From assembly GCF_030685535.1 (NCBI RefSeq), contig NZ_CP131601.1, positions 1,178,001 through 1,242,000 of the forward strand: a stretch of 64,000 bases of DNA, given 5' to 3'. A program made the position numbers and the translations under genes. The DNA is from Photobacterium leiognathi. Lineage in GTDB: Bacteria > Pseudomonadota > Gammaproteobacteria > Enterobacterales > Vibrionaceae. Below, piece by piece: positions 17,924-27,980 of this stretch. Below the pieces are notes generated by a model. That model saw nothing but the letters and a program-made list of their open reading frames with translations, was not told the origin of the DNA and ran no database searches. Each line of letters begins with the position of its first letter. Within the stretch, counting starts at the first letter, position 1.

Positions 17924-19084
17924 ATGAAAAAGTTAGTATTAGCAGCGTTGGTAGGTTTTGTTCTGACAGGTTGTGGTGGCGGCGGTGGTAGTGATGAGAG
18001 TAAACCAACACCTCCACCTGTTGTCGATGTAAAACCAGTAGCAGCACAAGGCGCAATTAATAAGGTTAATTACGCTAATAAGACAGTAGAAGTGAACGGA
18101 CACACTTATCAGGTTGAGCGTGTTCAATATGGTAGTAACAATAAATTACCTATTAACGAAAAGCTATCCATCAACGATCTTGAGCCAAATATGATGGTTC
18201 AGGTGTCAACGCAAGCGAAAAGCGGTGCTGTGGTTTATATTGAACCAACAATGGTTGGTATGATTTCATCGATTAGCCCTGATCGTAAAACCTTTGTTGT
18301 AAATGGTGTGACGTTAACTTTTGATATGAATGCTGAGTTTAAACCTTTGGACTGGGTGATGGTGTCTTCACTACCACAAGCAACAGCTGATGGTCTTGGT
18401 TATAAAGTTTTATCAGTAGTTAAAATCGAGCAAGATGATGTTGATGGTCAATATGAAATTGAAGGTCGACTAAGCAATCTAGATCAAAACACGCAAACCT
18501 TTAAGTTAGGTGCTAACACAAATATATACTTTGGTGATGCGATTATTGAAGACAATGCGACGTTAACAAATGGTCAGTGGGTCGAAGTGAAAGGTCAAAT
18601 GATCAATGAAGAGTTTCATGCAACTGAAGTGGAAGTTGAAACTTATGATGACTCAGACAATGATCATGAGATTGAAGGTATTGTGACTTGGGTAAACAGT
18701 GACAAATCTCAGTTTGAGTTAAATGCCCGTGGACGTTTTGTTGTAAATTCACAAACTCGCTTTGAAGATGGTAGCAAAGTTAATTTAGTTGCTGGTGAAC
18801 TTGTTGAAGTGACTGCAGTTAACGGAATTGCGAAAGAAATTGAATTTGAGCGCGATTTTGGTGGCGAAACGGGTGGCTGGCATGAGTTTGAGCATGAAGG
18901 TCATGTGTATTCAGTTGGTTATGACCACTTCATGATTGCAGGTGAAACATTCTATGTTGATGCTTATACTGAGTTTGAAGACAACTTAAAACTAGAAACT
19001 TTAAATGGTGTATACATCGATGTTGAAGGCGTGATCATTGATGGTAAGAAAGTCGCACGTGAAATTGAGCGTGAAGATGACTAA
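17924..19084 (+). CDS. DUF5666-like repeat lipoprotein
   Basis: Secreted lipoprotein of 386 residues. The signal peptide ends in the lipobox LTGC followed by a glycine run and a proline-rich linker. The body is made of repeated beta-rich units of about 60-70 residues of the pattern 'G-I-xx-V-x-(5-10)-F-x-V-N-G-x-x-F-x-x-x-(T)', visible at GAINKVNYANKTVEVNGHTY, MISSISPDRKTFVVNGVTL, GRLSNLDQNTQTFKL and GIVTWVNSDKSQFELN. This fits the DUF5666 family, of unknown function. An upstream TTG is possible, but the ATG at 17924 has AAAGG in place. Divergent from the two-component genes, likely their target. A terminator follows. Confidence 0.75.
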   Translation: MKKLVLAALVGFVLTGCGGGGGSDESKPTPPPVVDVKPVAAQGAINKVNYANKTVEVNGHTYQVERVQYGSNNKLPINEKLSINDLEPNMMVQVSTQAKSGAVVYIEPTMVGMISSISPDRKTFVVNGVTLTFDMNAEFKPLDWVMVSSLPQATADGLGYKVLSVVKIEQDDVDGQYEIEGRLSNLDQNTQTFKLGANTNIYFGDAIIEDNATLTNGQWVEVKGQMINEEFHATEVEVETYDDSDNDHEIEGIVTWVNSDKSQFELNARGRFVVNSQTRFEDGSKVNLVAGELVEVTAVNGIAKEIEFERDFGGETGGWHEFEHEGHVYSVGYDHFMIAGETFYVDAYTEFEDNLKLETLNGVYIDVEGVIIDGKKVAREIEREDD

Positions 19085-19096
19085 TTAGACTATACA

Positions 19097-19130
19097 TAAT
19101 AAAAGCACCCACGTGGTGCTTTTATTTTAT
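19097..19130. terminator. Terminator between lipoprotein and Nudix genes
   Basis: AAAAGCACC/GGTGCTTTT stem with an approximately four-base loop between convergent genes; T-rich on the plus side, and the A-rich plus-strand flank gives T on the minus side. Confidence 0.7.
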
Positions 19131-19552
19131 TCATTGATACAGAAACGATTTTCTAAATAGCACTGAATGGCTTGTTCACTGGCATCAAATTGAGGGCTAG
19201 GAACATTGTGTGGCTCTACCCATTGCCAACCTTCACATTTATCTGGTTCTCTTAATTGCAATTCACCGTGGTAAGACGTCGCAAGTAGCGTCACGCTGAT
19301 ATAATGCTTACCACACTCATTATAAGTATCAAGGTTGTTAGTTACGGCAATAACAGTTGGATTGTCGATGATTAAACCTGTTTCTTCTTCCACTTCACGT
19401 ATAGCACATTGGCTGAAAGTCTCACCTATCTCCATATGACCGCCAGGGATGGAATAATAAGGAGCATGACTGTTTTTTCGTTTGCCAATCAGAATTTGGT
19501 TCTGCTCATTAACAACAATAATGCCAATACCGACCATTGGTGTCGTTGTCAT
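19127..19552 (-). CDS. Nudix hydrolase (MutT/NUDT15-like)
   Basis: Hydrolase of nucleoside diphosphate-linked substrates. The Nudix box GGHMEIGETFSQCAIREV-EEETG is complete, with the metal-binding REVEEE segment at about residues 55-62 of the shorter form. The open frame begins at 19597, but the ATG at 19552 (MTTTPMVGIGIIVV) has AAGGATTAG upstream and starts where the fold should, so I choose it; the product is then 141 residues. Substrate cannot be told from sequence; the overall layout resembles NUDT15-like nucleotide-pool sanitising enzymes. A single-gene unit facing the lipoprotein gene. Confidence 0.82.
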   Translation of the reverse strand: MTTTPMVGIGIIVVNEQNQILIGKRKNSHAPYYSIPGGHMEIGETFSQCAIREVEEETGLIIDNPTVIAVTNNLDTYNECGKHYISVTLLATSYHGELQLREPDKCEGWQWVEPHNVPSPQFDASEQAIQCYLENRFCINE

Positions 19553-19713
19553 CTTTACTAATCCTTGTCTTACATTGCATCTTATTGATCTTACCAAATA
19601 ATAATTAAAAGGTCGTTATTGTTATAGCTAGGAATAAACTGGTACTAGCTAACTGATGCAATATTGGTTAATCTGCAAAAAGGTTAAAAGAATTAGGATT
19701 GGATGAATAATCA

Positions 19714-20994
19714 ATGGAAAGTATAACGTTACAGCCGATCGCTAAGATTAATGGCGAAGTGAATTTACCGGGCTCAAAGAGCGTTTCAAATCGTGCCCTT
19801 TTATTGGCTGCGTTAGCAAAGGGGACAACACGTTTAACCAACTTATTAGATAGTGATGATATTCGCCACATGCTTAACGGATTAAAGCTGCTGGGCGTTA
19901 ATTATCAATTATCAGATGATAAAACCGTATGTGAAGTTCAAGGTTTAGGTCATGCATTTTCACCAAAGCAAGCTCTTGAATTGTATTTAGGTAATGCGGG
20001 AACAGCAATGCGTCCATTGGCTGCTGCTTTATGTTTAGGTGGCGGTGAGTTCATATTAACTGGTGAGCCTCGTATGAAAGAGCGCCCAATTGGTCACCTT
20101 GTTGATGCGTTGCGCAGTGCTGGTGCGGATATTGAATATTTAGAAAATGAAAATTACCCACCACTAAAAATTAAAGGTACTGGTCTTAAAGGTGGAGAAG
20201 TTGAGATCGATGGTTCAATTTCAAGTCAGTTCTTAACCGCATTTTTGATGGCTGCGCCGCTTGCTAAAGCTGATACCGTGATCCGTATTAAAGGTGATCT
20301 GGTTTCTAAACCTTATATTGATATTACTCTTCATATCATGGCGCAATTTGGTGTCGAAGTTGAAAACCGTGATTATCAAGAGTTTGTTGTCAAAGGCAAT
20401 CAGAGCTATGTTTCTCCTAGTGACTTTCTGGTCGAGGGTGATGCGTCGTCTGCATCATACTTCTTAGCCGCTGCTGCGATTAAAGGTGGTGAAGTGAAAG
20501 TAACAGGGATTGGCAAAAAGAGTATCCAAGGTGATGTTCAATTTGCTGATGCTTTAGCAGCAATGGGTGCTGAGATTGAGTGGGGCGATGATTATGTGAT
20601 TTCACGTTGTGGTGAGTTAACCGCTGTCGATATGGATTTCAATCATATTCCTGATGCCGCAATGACGATTGCAACAACAGCGCTGTTTGCTAAGGGAACA
20701 ACGTCGATTCGTAACGTGTATAACTGGCGTGTGAAAGAAACAGATCGTTTATCTGCAATGGCAACTGAGCTTCGCAAAGTAGGTGCGGAAGTGGAAGAGG
20801 GGGAGGATTATATCACCATCGTTCCACCATCAAATCTACAACATGCAGCCATTGATACCTACGACGACCACCGTATGGCAATGTGTTTCTCGCTGGTGGC
20901 ATTAAGTGATACACCTGTGACGATTAACGATCCAAAATGTACATCGAAAACATTCCCTGATTATTTCGATAAGTTAAGTGCCTTAAGTCGTTAA
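19714..20994 (+). CDS. aroA: 3-phosphoshikimate 1-carboxyvinyltransferase (EPSP synthase)
   Basis: Sixth step of the shikimate pathway, joining shikimate-3-phosphate and PEP; target of glyphosate. Length is 426 residues (E. coli 427). Signatures include [18 protein letters not shown] near the start, [13 protein letters not shown] (the glyphosate-sensitive class I form), [10 protein letters not shown] and [11 protein letters not shown]. It heads the conserved aroA-cmk-rpsA-ihfB block, where serC usually sits just upstream in enterics; here serC is 6.5 kb away. Intact. Confidence 0.97.
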   Translation: MESITLQPIAKINGEVNLPGSKSVSNRALLLAALAKGTTRLTNLLDSDDIRHMLNGLKLLGVNYQLSDDKTVCEVQGLGHAFSPKQALELYLGNAGTAMRPLAAALCLGGGEFILTGEPRMKERPIGHLVDALRSAGADIEYLENENYPPLKIKGTGLKGGEVEIDGSISSQFLTAFLMAAPLAKADTVIRIKGDLVSKPYIDITLHIMAQFGVEVENRDYQEFVVKGNQSYVSPSDFLVEGDASSASYFLAAAAIKGGEVKVTGIGKKSIQGDVQFADALAAMGAEIEWGDDYVISRCGELTAVDMDFNHIPDAAMTIATTALFAKGTTSIRNVYNWRVKETDRLSAMATELRKVGAEVEEGEDYITIVPPSNLQHAAIDTYDDHRMAMCFSLVALSDTPVTINDPKCTSKTFPDYFDKLSALSR

Positions 20995-21023
20995 AATCGT
21001 CTGATAACTGAGATTACAGATTT

Positions 21024-21057
21024 AAAAGCTCAATGTTCTTGCATTGGGCTTTTTTAT
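21024..21057 (+). terminator. aroA intrinsic terminator
   Basis: AAAGCTCAATG/CATTGGGCTTTT stem (one G-T pair) with a short loop followed by a run of T. Confidence 0.7.
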
Positions 21058-21198
21058 TGGCGTAAAAAGGAACATAACCTAAAGACATTACACTATAAAT
21101 TGTGATTTTTTTTCCGTATAATGTGCCACCGTTTGAAAGCGTAGAGATATTTTGATTGCTGCTTTCATCTATTACGGAAACCACATCGGAGAAAACCT

Positions 21199-21876
21199 AT
21201 GTCTACTCATGCTCCAGTCATCACTGTTGATGGTCCAAGCGGTGCAGGTAAAGGTACGCTATGTATGCTGTTAGCAGAAAAACTGGGCTGGAATTTATTA
21301 GATTCTGGTGCAATTTACCGTGTTCTAGCGCTAGCTGCTATTCATCATGGTGTTGATATCGAATCAGAAGACGCTTTAGTCCCACTGGCTGCACACTTAG
21401 ACGTACAGTTTGTTGCAGAAGGTGAGTTGGTTAAGGTTATTCTTGAAGGTGAAGATGTTTCTGACACGCTTCGTACTGAAGAAGTAGGTAATACTGCATC
21501 AAAAGTTGCTGCATTACCTCGAGTACGTGAAGCATTGCTGCGTCGTCAACGCGCATTTAGCGAAGCGCCGGGTCTTGTGGCAGACGGTCGCGACATGGGA
21601 ACAGTTGTATTCCCTGGTGCGGAAGTGAAAATCTTCCTTGACGCAAGCGCAGAAGAACGTGCAACTCGACGTATGAATCAGTTGCAAAAAAAAGGCTTAG
21701 ATGTTAACTTTGGCAGCCTTTTAAGCGAAATCCAGGAGCGAGACTACCGCGATCGCAATCGTGCTGTAGCGCCTTTACGTCCTGCTGATGACGCATTAGT
21801 ACTCGATTCAACGGAATTATCGATTGAACAAGTACTTGAGAAAGTCTTAGCACATATTGATGCTAAGCTAAAATAA
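21199..21876 (+). CDS. cmk: Cytidylate kinase
   Basis: Phosphorylates CMP and dCMP with ATP. The P-loop is [11 protein letters not shown] at residues about 10-20; LLDSGAIYR and [11 protein letters not shown] complete the NMP-binding part. Length 225 is usual. The ATG has GGAGAAAACCT just upstream. Between aroA and rpsA as in E. coli, where it is partly co-transcribed with rpsA. Confidence 0.96.
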   Translation: MSTHAPVITVDGPSGAGKGTLCMLLAEKLGWNLLDSGAIYRVLALAAIHHGVDIESEDALVPLAAHLDVQFVAEGELVKVILEGEDVSDTLRTEEVGNTASKVAALPRVREALLRRQRAFSEAPGLVADGRDMGTVVFPGAEVKIFLDASAEERATRRMNQLQKKGLDVNFGSLLSEIQERDYRDRNRAVAPLRPADDALVLDSTELSIEQVLEKVLAHIDAKLK

Positions 21877-21999
21877 CGAATCCATGTTTAGTTGTGAAAA
21901 CAGCTAAATGGCGTCAGTGTCATGGAAGATAACTGACTTTATTATCAACCCCATGCGGTAGGATACCCATGGTTGTTTATCATATTGAAGATTAATTAA
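21877..21999 (+). promoter_or_regulatory. rpsA 5' leader, weak ribosome site
   Basis: The 30 bases before the rpsA ATG show only GAAG and AT-rich sequence rather than a good Shine-Dalgarno. E. coli rpsA has the same property and is translated through a structured leader autoregulated by S1; the position argues for the same here. Confidence 0.4.
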
Positions 22000-23670
22000 A
22001 TGACTGAATCTTTTGCTCAACTCTTTGAAGAGTCGCTAAACCAAGTTGAAACTCGCCCAGGTGCAATCGTTAAAGGTACTGTAGTAGCTATCGAAAACGG
22101 TTACGTACTAGTTGACGCTGGTCTTAAATCTGAGTCTTCTATCCCTGCTGAAGAATTCAAGAACGCTGCTGGCGAGCTAGAAATCGAAGTTGGTGCTCAG
22201 ATCGACGTAGCTCTTGACGCGATTGAAGACGGTTTCGGCGAAACTAAACTTTCTCGTGAGAAAGCTAAGCGCCACGAAGCTTGGATCCAGCTTGAAAAAG
22301 CTTACGAAGAAGCTGAAACAGTTGTTGGTATCATCAACGGTAAAGTTAAGGGCGGCTTCACAGTTGAACTTAACGGTATCCGTGCGTTCCTACCTGGTTC
22401 ACTAGTAGACGTACGTCCAGTTCGTGACACTGCTCACCTAGAAAACAAAGAACTTGAGTTCAAAGTAATCAAGCTAGACCAGAAGCGTAACAACGTTGTT
22501 GTTTCTCGTCGCGCAGTTATCGAATCTGAGAACAGCGTTGAGCGTGATGAACTACTTGCTTCTCTACAAGAAGGCATGGAAGTTAAAGGTATCGTTAAGA
22601 ACCTTACTGACTACGGTGCATTCGTTGATCTTGGCGGTGTTGATGGTCTTCTACACATCACTGACATGGCTTGGAAGCGTGTTAAGCACCCTTCTGAAAT
22701 CGTTAACGTTGGTGACGAGATCCTTGTTAAAGTTCTTAAGTTCGACCGTGACCGTACTCGCGTATCACTAGGTCTTAAGCAACTTGGCGAAGATCCATGG
22801 GTTGCTATCGCTAAGCGTTACCCAGAAAGCACTAAGCTTACTGGTCGTGTAACTAACCTAACTGACTACGGCTGTTTCGTTGAAATCGAAGAAGGCGTTG
22901 AAGGTCTAGTACACGTTTCTGAAATGGACTGGACTAACAAGAACATCCATCCATCTAAAGTTGTTAACGTGGGTGACGAAGTTGAAGTTATGGTTCTTGA
23001 TATCGACGAAGAACGTCGTCGTATCTCTCTAGGTCTTAAGCAGTGTAAAGCTAACCCATGGCAATCATTTGCAGAAATGCAAGCTAAGGGCGACAAAGTT
23101 ACTGGTAAGATCAAGTCTATCACTGACTTCGGTATCTTCATCGGTCTTGAAGGCGGCATCGACGGTCTAGTTCACCTATCTGACATTTCTTGGAATGTTT
23201 CAGGTGAAGAAGCAGTTCGTGACTTCAAGAAAGGCGACGAAATCTCTGCAGTAGTTCTTGCAGTTGACGCTGAGCGTGAGCGTATCTCTCTAGGCGTTAA
23301 GCAAATCGAAGAAGACCCATTCAACTCTTTCGTAGCTGACACTAAGAAAGGCGCTCTAGTAACTGGTACAGTTACTGCTGTTGACGCTAAAGGTGCAACT
23401 ATCGAACTAGCTGAAGGCGTTGAAGGTTACCTACGTGCTTCTGAAGCATCAGTTGACCGCGTTGAAGACGCAACTCTAATTCTTTCTGTTGGCGATTCTG
23501 TTGAAGCTAAATTCACAGGCGTTGATCGTAAGAACCGCGTAATCAACCTATCTGTACGCGCTAAAGACGTTGCTGAAGAGCAAGAAGCAATGGCTACTCT
23601 GAACAAGCAAGACGATGCTGCGTTCGGTAATGCTATGGCTGACGCTTTCAAAGCTGCTAAAGGCGAATAA
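22000..23670 (+). CDS. rpsA: 30S ribosomal protein S1
   Basis: Largest small-subunit protein, needed to recruit structured mRNAs. It has 556 residues (E. coli 557) and six S1 OB-fold repeats; the internal copies are easily seen by the recurring '[22 protein letters not shown]', '[23 protein letters not shown]' and '[23 protein letters not shown]' type units roughly 87 residues apart. Codon use is strongly biased (GTT, CGT, GAA, CTA/CTT), as expected for a highly expressed gene. Downstream is ihfB. Confidence 0.98.
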   Translation: MTESFAQLFEESLNQVETRPGAIVKGTVVAIENGYVLVDAGLKSESSIPAEEFKNAAGELEIEVGAQIDVALDAIEDGFGETKLSREKAKRHEAWIQLEKAYEEAETVVGIINGKVKGGFTVELNGIRAFLPGSLVDVRPVRDTAHLENKELEFKVIKLDQKRNNVVVSRRAVIESENSVERDELLASLQEGMEVKGIVKNLTDYGAFVDLGGVDGLLHITDMAWKRVKHPSEIVNVGDEILVKVLKFDRDRTRVSLGLKQLGEDPWVAIAKRYPESTKLTGRVTNLTDYGCFVEIEEGVEGLVHVSEMDWTNKNIHPSKVVNVGDEVEVMVLDIDEERRRISLGLKQCKANPWQSFAEMQAKGDKVTGKIKSITDFGIFIGLEGGIDGLVHLSDISWNVSGEEAVRDFKKGDEISAVVLAVDAERERISLGVKQIEEDPFNSFVADTKKGALVTGTVTAVDAKGATIELAEGVEGYLRASEASVDRVEDATLILSVGDSVEAKFTGVDRKNRVINLSVRAKDVAEEQEAMATLNKQDDAAFGNAMADAFKAAKGE

Positions 23671-23678
23671 TTGAGCAT

Positions 23679-23707
23679 AGAGGGAAATGGCTTAGCTTTT
23701 TCCCTCT
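23679..23707 (+). other. Hairpin in the rpsA-ihfB gap
   Basis: AGAGGGAAA/TTTCCCTCT stem with an approximately 11-base loop, lacking a T-run. Probably a partial terminator or 3'-end stabiliser between rpsA and ihfB. Confidence 0.45.
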
Positions 23708-23749
23708 AAACGGCTATACTATTGAGAAACTTACTAAAACGGAGTGTTT

Positions 23750-24040
23750 ATGACAAAGTCTGAATTAATTGAAAGACTATGTAGTCAACAAACACATCTT
23801 TCTGCTAAACAAGTAGAAGATGCAATCAAGGACATCCTTGAAAATATGGCGAACACGCTTGCTGAAGGCGATCGCATTGAGATCCGTGGCTTTGGTAGCT
23901 TCTCATTGCATTACCGTGCTCCTCGCGTAGGTCGTAACCCTAAAACTGGTGATAAAGTTGAGCTCGACGGCAAGTACGTTCCTCACTTCAAGCCAGGTAA
24001 AGAATTACGTGACCGTGTTAATGCATCAATTGCTGCATAA
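23750..24040 (+). CDS. ihfB: Integration host factor subunit beta
   Basis: Nucleoid-associated DNA-bending protein, forms a heterodimer with IhfA. The 96-residue product starts [10 protein letters not shown] and has the HU/IHF signature [27 protein letters not shown], including the DNA-intercalating arm with the conserved proline. A GTG at 23744 extends the frame, but GGAG lies five bases before the ATG at 23750, so that start is used. Follows rpsA as in E. coli; a strong terminator follows. Confidence 0.96.
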   Translation: MTKSELIERLCSQQTHLSAKQVEDAIKDILENMANTLAEGDRIEIRGFGSFSLHYRAPRVGRNPKTGDKVELDGKYVPHFKPGKELRDRVNASIAA

Positions 24041-24059
24041 CCGCGAATAGAACAAAAAA

Positions 24060-24088
24060 ACGGCATACTCTCAGTATGCCGTTTTTTT
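24060..24088 (+). terminator. ihfB intrinsic terminator
   Basis: ACGGCATACT/AGTATGCCGT 10-bp perfect stem with a CTC loop and a seven-base T-run. Confidence 0.9.
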
Positions 24089-24168
24089 ATGTCTTTTGAT
24101 TATGGTCTGATGAGTAAAATTACTGCATAATCAAAGGATCATAACTTGATTGAGTGAGAGGATTCACG

Positions 24169-24453
24169 ATGAAGATTTTGGGTATAATTGTTTTAGTTGC
24201 TGCTTTCCTAATTACACTGGCTCTCGGTGCGCAAAACCAAATTTTAGTAAACTTTGACTACCTAGTAGCGCAAGGTGAATTCCAATTATCAACACTTCTA
24301 GGTATCGCATTCGGCTCTGGCTTTATTATTGGCTGGTTGATTTGTGGTACGTTGTATCTAAAAGCTCGCTTTGCTAAAAATCGTTTAGCTAAAAAAGTAA
24401 CGAAGCAACAACAAGAGTTAGATACTCTGCGTGCACAGCCTGTAAAGGAATAA
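24169..24453 (+). CDS. lapA: Lipopolysaccharide assembly protein A (YciS)
   Basis: Small inner-membrane protein of 94 residues with two hydrophobic spans (about 5-25 and 42-64) joined by a short NFDYLVAQGEF loop, then a basic cytoplasmic coiled tail (KARFAKNRLAKKVTKQQ). In E. coli LapA/YciS works with LapB to control LpxC turnover and LPS synthesis. GTG 15 bases upstream is in frame, but GAGAGGATTCACG directly precedes the ATG at 24169. lapB starts 6 bp after its stop. Confidence 0.9.
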   Translation: MKILGIIVLVAAFLITLALGAQNQILVNFDYLVAQGEFQLSTLLGIAFGSGFIIGWLICGTLYLKARFAKNRLAKKVTKQQQELDTLRAQPVKE

Positions 24454-24459
24454 TCATTA

Positions 24460-25629
24460 ATGCTTGAACTGTTGTTCCTACTTTTGCCCATTGCTGCGGC
24501 CTATGGCTGGTATATGGGTAACAGGAGCGCTAGCAACAATCGGCAAGAGCAGTCTCATCATTTATCACGCCAGTATGTAACAGGTTTAAACTTGTTATTG
24601 TCTGATCAATCAGACAAAGCGGTAGATTTATTCATTGAGCTGCTCCAAGTTGATAGTGAGACAATTGATACACACCTTGCTTTAGGTAATTTGTTCCGAA
24701 GCCGAGGGGAGGTCGATCGCGCGATTCGTATCCACCAAAACTTGATTGCTCGCCCGAATTTGACGATTGAACAACGTAATTTAGCACTACAGCAGTTAGC
24801 AAAAGATTATATGGTGGCAGGGTTCTTAGATCGCGCAGAGCGTATCTTTCAGCAACTACTAGAAGAACCTGAATACAAAAAGCCAGCCTTGCAACAACTG
24901 TTGTCTATTTATCAACAAACCCGTGAGTGGGAAGAAGCGATAGACGTCGCTAGTCAGCTTGTTAAATTAGGTAAAACTAAGCTAAAGCACGACATTGCTC
25001 ATTATTGGTGTGAGCTCGCCATGATTGAAATGGGGGCTCAGAATCAAGATAAAGCACTACAATGCCTTAAGAAGGCGCTATCGACAGATAAACAATGTGT
25101 TCGAGCATCGATCACGATGGTCAAAATTTTAATCAAAGATAAAGAGTTCAAGCAAGCAGCGAAAACGCTTGAACGAGTTCTTGAGCAAGATGCTGAATTC
25201 ATTGGTGAGGCTTTACCGTTATTATTAGAATGTTATGAAGCATTACATAATGAATCCGGATGGCTGAAATATCTGCAGCAATGTGTTGAAGCTAAAGCGG
25301 GTGCTTCAGCAGAACTCATGTTAGCAGACGAAATTGCTAAAAATGAAGGTGCCGTTTCAGCACAGTCATTCATGACACGACAATTGCAAAAGAATCCAAC
25401 AATGAAAGGGTTCTATCAGCTAATGGAATATCATTTAGATGAAGCTGAAGAAGGTCGTGCAAAAGAAAGTTTGACCAGCCTGCGCCATCTTGTTGGTGAA
25501 CAATTAAAAATTAAACCACGTTATCGTTGTCGACAGTGTGGTTTTGCTACTCACTCTCTTTATTGGCAATGCCCATCTTGTAAGAGTTGGGGGCAAGTTA
25601 AACCGATCCGCGGATTGGATGGCGAATAA
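24460..25629 (+). CDS. lapB: Lipopolysaccharide assembly protein B (YciM), TPR protein
   Basis: Membrane-anchored adaptor of 389 residues (the family norm), regulating LpxC degradation by FtsH and so LPS amount. A short N-terminal membrane helix (LELLFLLLPIAAAYGWYMG) is followed by tandem TPR helices covering about residues 35-340 and a C-terminal rubredoxin-type metal site with two CxxC pairs (CRQC, CPSC). Forms an operon with lapA, 6 bp apart, and lies upstream of pyrF, as in E. coli. A short terminator-like hairpin separates it from pyrF. Confidence 0.95.
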   Translation: MLELLFLLLPIAAAYGWYMGNRSASNNRQEQSHHLSRQYVTGLNLLLSDQSDKAVDLFIELLQVDSETIDTHLALGNLFRSRGEVDRAIRIHQNLIARPNLTIEQRNLALQQLAKDYMVAGFLDRAERIFQQLLEEPEYKKPALQQLLSIYQQTREWEEAIDVASQLVKLGKTKLKHDIAHYWCELAMIEMGAQNQDKALQCLKKALSTDKQCVRASITMVKILIKDKEFKQAAKTLERVLEQDAEFIGEALPLLLECYEALHNESGWLKYLQQCVEAKAGASAELMLADEIAKNEGAVSAQSFMTRQLQKNPTMKGFYQLMEYHLDEAEEGRAKESLTSLRHLVGEQLKIKPRYRCRQCGFATHSLYWQCPSCKSWGQVKPIRGLDGE

Positions 25630-25645
25630 TACTTATTTTGAATAA

Positions 25646-25675
25646 AAGACCAGACTTTTATTTCTGGTTTTTTTA
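25646..25675 (+). terminator. lapB terminator
   Basis: ACCAGA/TCTGGT 6-bp stem within A/T-rich flanks, followed by TTTTTTT. Modest stem, good T-run. Confidence 0.6.
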
Positions 25676-25783
25676 TACCTAATTAAACGTGAATTTTATT
25701 CGTAAACGTTTTCGTTTGATGTAAAATCTTGCGCGCGGTTGGATTGCCGCAGAAGGAAACAACTTGATATCACAGGAGACTCA

Positions 25784-26494
25784 ATGCTAGACGCTAAAGT
25801 AATAGACCCTAAAGTAATCGTAGCCCTTGATTATGATAATCAGAATGAGGCACTCGCTTTCGTCGATCGTATTGAGCCGGGAAGTTGCCGATTAAAAGTT
25901 GGCAAAGAAATGTTCACTTATTTTGGCCCTGATTTCGTGCGTCAACTGCATGATCGGGGTCATTCTGTATTTTTAGACTTAAAATTTCACGATATTCCAA
26001 ACACTTGTTCGAAAGCAGTAAAAGCGGCTGCCGATCTTGGTGTATGGATGGTCAATGTGCATGCAAGTGGTGGTGAGCGCATGATGACGGCATCTCGTGA
26101 AATTCTAGAACCTTATGGTAAAGACCGTCCATTACTGATTGGTGTAACTGTGCTTACTAGCATGGAAGCATCTGATCTCGCTGGTATTGGTATTAAGCAA
26201 GAGCCACAACAGCAAGTATTGAATCTTGCATCACTAGCTAAAAATAGCGGTTTAGACGGTGTGGTTTGTTCTGCACAAGAAGCATCCATTTTAAAAGGTA
26301 ATCTAGGTAAAAACTTTAAACTAGTAACACCAGGTATTCGTCCTGTGGGTAGTGAAGCTGGCGATCAGCGTCGTGTAATGACGCCGATAGAAGCAATCGC
26401 TGCTGGTTCAGATTACTTAGTGATTGGTCGACCAATTACACAGGCTGCTGATCCTGCTTTAGTGCTTGCAGAAATCAATAAATCATTAGCTTAA
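25784..26494 (+). CDS. pyrF: Orotidine 5'-phosphate decarboxylase
   Basis: Last step of UMP synthesis. The frame extends upstream, but the ATG at 25784 follows CAGGAGACTCA and starts [18 protein letters not shown], where the barrel begins. The catalytic DxKxxD set is visible in [13 protein letters not shown], with the upstream lysine in RLKVGKE and the phosphate-binding GRPIT segment near the end. Length 236 is normal. Convergent with sapF across a terminator that has been split by an IS element. Confidence 0.96.
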   Translation: MLDAKVIDPKVIVALDYDNQNEALAFVDRIEPGSCRLKVGKEMFTYFGPDFVRQLHDRGHSVFLDLKFHDIPNTCSKAVKAAADLGVWMVNVHASGGERMMTASREILEPYGKDRPLLIGVTVLTSMEASDLAGIGIKQEPQQQVLNLASLAKNSGLDGVVCSAQEASILKGNLGKNFKLVTPGIRPVGSEAGDQRRVMTPIEAIAAGSDYLVIGRPITQAADPALVLAEINKSLA

Positions 26495-26534
26495 GCCTTT
26501 TAAAACAAATAGTAAAAAGCCCGCAATGTGCGCA

Positions 26535-27959
26535 ATGTAGTTCACTTAAGCGGAACCGCTTTGCGATTAATTGGGTAACGAGTCTTTGATATTTTTACCG
26601 CCCTAGGCCGATTAGGCTTAGGGCGTTTGTCTATAAAGAGGACTGATAAGTCTCCCCTCAGACTCTTTAAACGCTTAGGTGTATTACCTGCCGATATCGC
26701 CTTACTCATCACCTTCAGTTGGCTCGCTATAAACTGACAAGCGTATTTAAAGCTAATCTCATTCGGCATTCTTCCATGCTCAACGGCTGCCTGACTTGCT
26801 TCACGTCTTACCAAGTTATATCCAAGCAACAGCCCCCAGAGCTCTTGATAAACAAGGTTTACTGTTTTGCTCCGTAATACTAAGGCATTATGTTGCATTG
26901 AGCTTTTGATATCACGATAACCCAACTCGATTTCCCAGCGTTCGTGGTAAAGTTCGGCTACTGCTTTCGTGTCATAGTCTGCTCTAGGAAGGGATGTAAA
27001 AACGGTTTTTTGCTTACCTTGGACTTCATAGGTTACCGCTCTGACTTGCCATCTCTCAGGCAAGCGAGGGTTCTTTTTGCGTGCTTGCGCAGAGACTTTC
27101 ATTTCGATGAGCATATCATTGCTTTCTTCTTCATCTAGAAGTGTGTACTTCAGCCCCTTCCTTGCTGGTATCAACCAATGCCTATTCGTACCACTATTTT
27201 GAAGAGAGAGAAGTAAATCTGCTCCGTAAAACCCTTTATCTAGTAACGTCACCGAGTTATCTGACAAAGAGTTGATGAAGGGTATTGCCAGTGGGATTTC
27301 ACCTCGTCGATAAGGGCTTATGGCTGCGTCAACGATGATATGAGAACGGACATTCATCATAGTCACAACTCTTAGCATTGGATGTGGTGTCTGCCTGCTA
27401 CTCGAGGTATTACCCGAGCCAAAGTGCTCTCTAAGTTCGGGAGTATCTGCTGTTCAAAAAGGGCACCATCTACAGCGAAAACTTGTAATCCTTGCCACGT
27501 ATCATCACGGTATCGTTCAAGGCCCCACGTTCGTCCGCATTGTTTGAACAGCCATTCTGGTGCAGCAATGCCTAAACGTTGCCTTGCTTGGGTTAATGCG
27601 CTTTTTGCCAACAACTCTTCATCAGCTAAGCCATCTGCACAGACATTCATTCTTCGTGCAACTTCAGCAATAGGTTCGTTACGGAAGAAAGCCATACCGA
27701 CAATTAACCACAAGACCATATCACTTGGTAATCTACGACGGCGTATAGTCGCTTTATCGGAAAGAGTAGACGCCTTAGCAACCCATTCATCTGGGATATT
27801 TTCAGAGAAAGTGGTGAGTTGGGCTACATCAACAGGTTTTTCTTCGAGGAAATCGGCAAAACAGTTTTGAATAGACATAAAAAATCGGAAACCTAGAAAC
27901 AGGCTTCCGATTGTCTCTCATCAGAAGGATCCGTCAACCGATCCTTATCTGATCTACAT
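26535..27959 (-). mobile_element. IS4-family insertion sequence, about 1425 bp
   Basis: One transposase gene on the minus strand bounded by imperfect terminal inverted repeats ATGTAGTTCACTTAAG (26535) and, on the other strand, ATGTAGATCAGATAAG (27959), 13 of 16 identical. TGCGCA flanks both ends directly (26529-26534 and 27960-27965), a probable target duplication, though that word is palindromic and the true duplication length is uncertain. Length and transposase type fit IS4. Inserted in the loop of the pyrF/sapF terminator. Confidence 0.8.
26542..27878 (-). pseudogene. IS4-family DDE transposase, frameshifted
   Basis: The N-terminal part (168 codons from 27878) has the family start and the first catalytic Asp in AVDGALF. 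The frame then breaks: the expected continuation (T-A-D-T-P-E-L-R-E-H-F-G and NTSSSRQTPHPMLR) lies in another frame directly after CTTTTT, so one base, probably a C in CTTTTTCGAACA, is missing near 27455. The C-terminal part holds the second Asp in LLDKGFYG and the YREK signature Y-x2-R-x3-E-x6-K in YHERWEIELGYRDIK. As written the element cannot make a full transposase and would need a helper copy. IS4 transposases do not normally use frameshifting. Confidence 0.8.
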
Positions 27960-27980
27960 TGCGCAATATGCGGGCTTTTT

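Larger units (their letters stand above)
26514..27980. terminator. pyrF/sapF bidirectional terminator split by an insertion sequence
   Basis: The left arm AAAAAGCCCGCA (26514-26525) and right arm TGCGGGCTTTTT (27969-27980) are perfect complements; about 12 loop bases would remain if the IS and one target copy are removed. The sapF stop codon follows immediately. With 1.4 kb between the arms the hairpin may no longer form, so pyrF and sapF transcripts could run into the IS. Confidence 0.7.

Noticed and set aside
27382..27870. 162-codon plus-strand ORF inside the IS
   Set aside because: Antisense shadow of the transposase; no start signal or domain.
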